A DNA stretch of 5,781 nt from Chloroflexota bacterium (GTDB taxonomy: Bacteria > Chloroflexota > Dehalococcoidia > Lucifugimonadales > GCA-002694895), in the NCBI GenBank assembly GCA_002694895.1, contig NZNN01000042.1, positions 1 to 5,781 of the forward strand, in the 5' to 3' direction. Below, in pieces: positions 4,949-5,781 of the stretch. The notes beneath the pieces were generated by a model that was not told the origin of the DNA, did no database searches, and saw only the letters and a program-made list of their open reading frames with translations. Position 1 is the first letter of the stretch; every line of letters starts with the position of its first letter. The position numbers were made by a program, and so were the translations under genes.

Positions 4949-5781
4949 ATGTTTTCTGGAGATAAATTTAAGCTATGGGCAATTTCAGATGCCCATGTAG
5001 GTACCGATATTCAACATGGAAGAAAAAGTTTATCAGAAGCTATCCTGCATTCTGAAAATGGAGGAGATGATGGCGGGCAATCGTTTGATTGGGATATTTG
5101 TGTAAATTTGGGTGATTTTACCGGATCTCAATTTCCTCCAGATGACGAAGAAGGTAAGCTTGTTGTAGAACAATATTCTGCTTCAACAAAACATCCCAGA
5201 GAACATTTTTATGATGTGATAGGAAATCATGATGCTACCAGGCATGGAGATAATCCAGTACAGTGGTGGTTTAGAAAATGGCTAGATCCTACTGGCGAAA
5301 ACACAAAATTTTCAGGTGTGGATAATTTAAAGCGGCCATTTAAAGTAGAAGGAACATGGGAACATTATTCTTTTGATGTTGGAAATATAACTTTTTTGAT
5401 GCTAGCTGATCGTAATGATCTTCCAAAACCTATTGGCAGAGGTGAAGGTAAGAGAGGAGGGTATCCTGCAGGGGCAATAAGTGAAGAAACATTTTCCTGG
5501 TGGAAAAAAAAGATTAAAGAAAATAAAAACAGAATTGTAATTACCTGTGCTCATCATATGATAAAAGAAACTACTGTAGCTACTGGGTTAAATGAAGGAT
5601 GTGATGGTGGTTATCATGGTAGATTTGAAGACGGAGCTCCTCAAGGTGCTTCATTTATTTATTTTGTAGGCAATATGCCTGATTCAGGAAGAATAGAATC
5701 CTTTCTTGATTTAAATCAACCTGCAATGGATTTATGGCTTGGAGCACATACTCATACACATCCTGATGATGTGGTTAATGG
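4949..5781 (+). CDS. Calcineurin-like metallophosphoesterase (partial, 3' end outside window)
   Basis: At least 277 residues are open from the ATG at 4949 to the window edge. The dinuclear-metal phosphoesterase motifs appear in order: D14-A-H16, G55-D56-F-T-G59, G92-N-H94-D95, the metal His pair H202-H203, and G265-A-H267-T-H269. This is a complete active-site set for hydrolysing phosphate mono- or diesters. There is no signal peptide or membrane helix at the N-terminus, so it is probably cytoplasmic. A Gly/Asp-rich loop (GGDDGG, 38-43) and a long insert between the GNHD and the His pair (about 96-200, with WWF at 106-108, RPF at 129-131 and WW at 184-185) are larger than in minimal nucleases such as the Mre11 core and recall larger stand-alone environmental members. 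The substrate is not known. It follows the MFS gene by two bases. The C-terminal end, including anything after GAHTHTH, is not seen. Confidence 0.93.
   Translation, partial: MFSGDKFKLWAISDAHVGTDIQHGRKSLSEAILHSENGGDDGGQSFDWDICVNLGDFTGSQFPPDDEEGKLVVEQYSASTKHPREHFYDVIGNHDATRHGDNPVQWWFRKWLDPTGENTKFSGVDNLKRPFKVEGTWEHYSFDVGNITFLMLADRNDLPKPIGRGEGKRGGYPAGAISEETFSWWKKKIKENKNRIVITCAHHMIKETTVATGLNEGCDGGYHGRFEDGAPQGASFIYFVGNMPDSGRIESFLDLNQPAMDLWLGAHTHTHPDDVVN

Overview
This is an AT-rich bacterial window (roughly one third G+C by eye, with A/T-ending codons) that is densely packed with short intergenic gaps. It holds seven clear protein genes and probably the last codons of an eighth. There are no RNA genes, insertion sequences or CRISPR arrays, and no gene-free stretch longer than about 110 bases. 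Gene content and style (SDR dehydrogenase, HpcH/HpaI-type aldolase, CDGSH protein, MFS carrier, environmental-type metallophosphoesterase) suggest a free-living, probably marine, heterotroph with a streamlined genome. Low-GC Chloroflexota/SAR202-like or alphaproteobacterial lineages are guesses; nothing here fixes the taxon. The standard code fits: TGA is used as a stop and Trp is written TGG.

Left part (1-1705). A probable C-terminal tail of a plus-strand membrane protein ends at 106 and runs straight into a perfect 34-bp palindrome (107-140), likely a bidirectional terminator. Converging on it from the right is a minus-strand gene for an unrecognised polytopic membrane protein with an Ala-rich centre (175-891), which has a strong Shine-Dalgarno site and a readable promoter. 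Upstream of it on the same strand is an unrecognised Asn-rich protein with a C-terminal Cys/His cluster (998-1705).

Middle part (1798-3656). A plus-strand SDR oxidoreductase and a minus-strand HpcH/HpaI-family aldolase converge with only 2 bases between their stop codons. The aldolase is divergent from a small plus-strand CDGSH iron-sulfur protein. An SDR beside an HpcH/HpaI aldolase fits catabolism of a hydroxy- or oxo-acid, but because the two are convergent they are not one operon.

Right part (3753-5781). A 12-helix MFS carrier is followed after 2 bases by a calcineurin-like metallophosphoesterase that runs off the window. These two look co-transcribed and translationally coupled. The SDR and MFS starts lack usable Shine-Dalgarno sites but have TATAAT 5-6 bases before the ATG, which suggests leaderless messages. 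The membrane-protein and aldolase genes have clear Shine-Dalgarno sites. I see no convincing novel multi-gene system; the most unusual items are the two unrecognised proteins and the mixed start signals.
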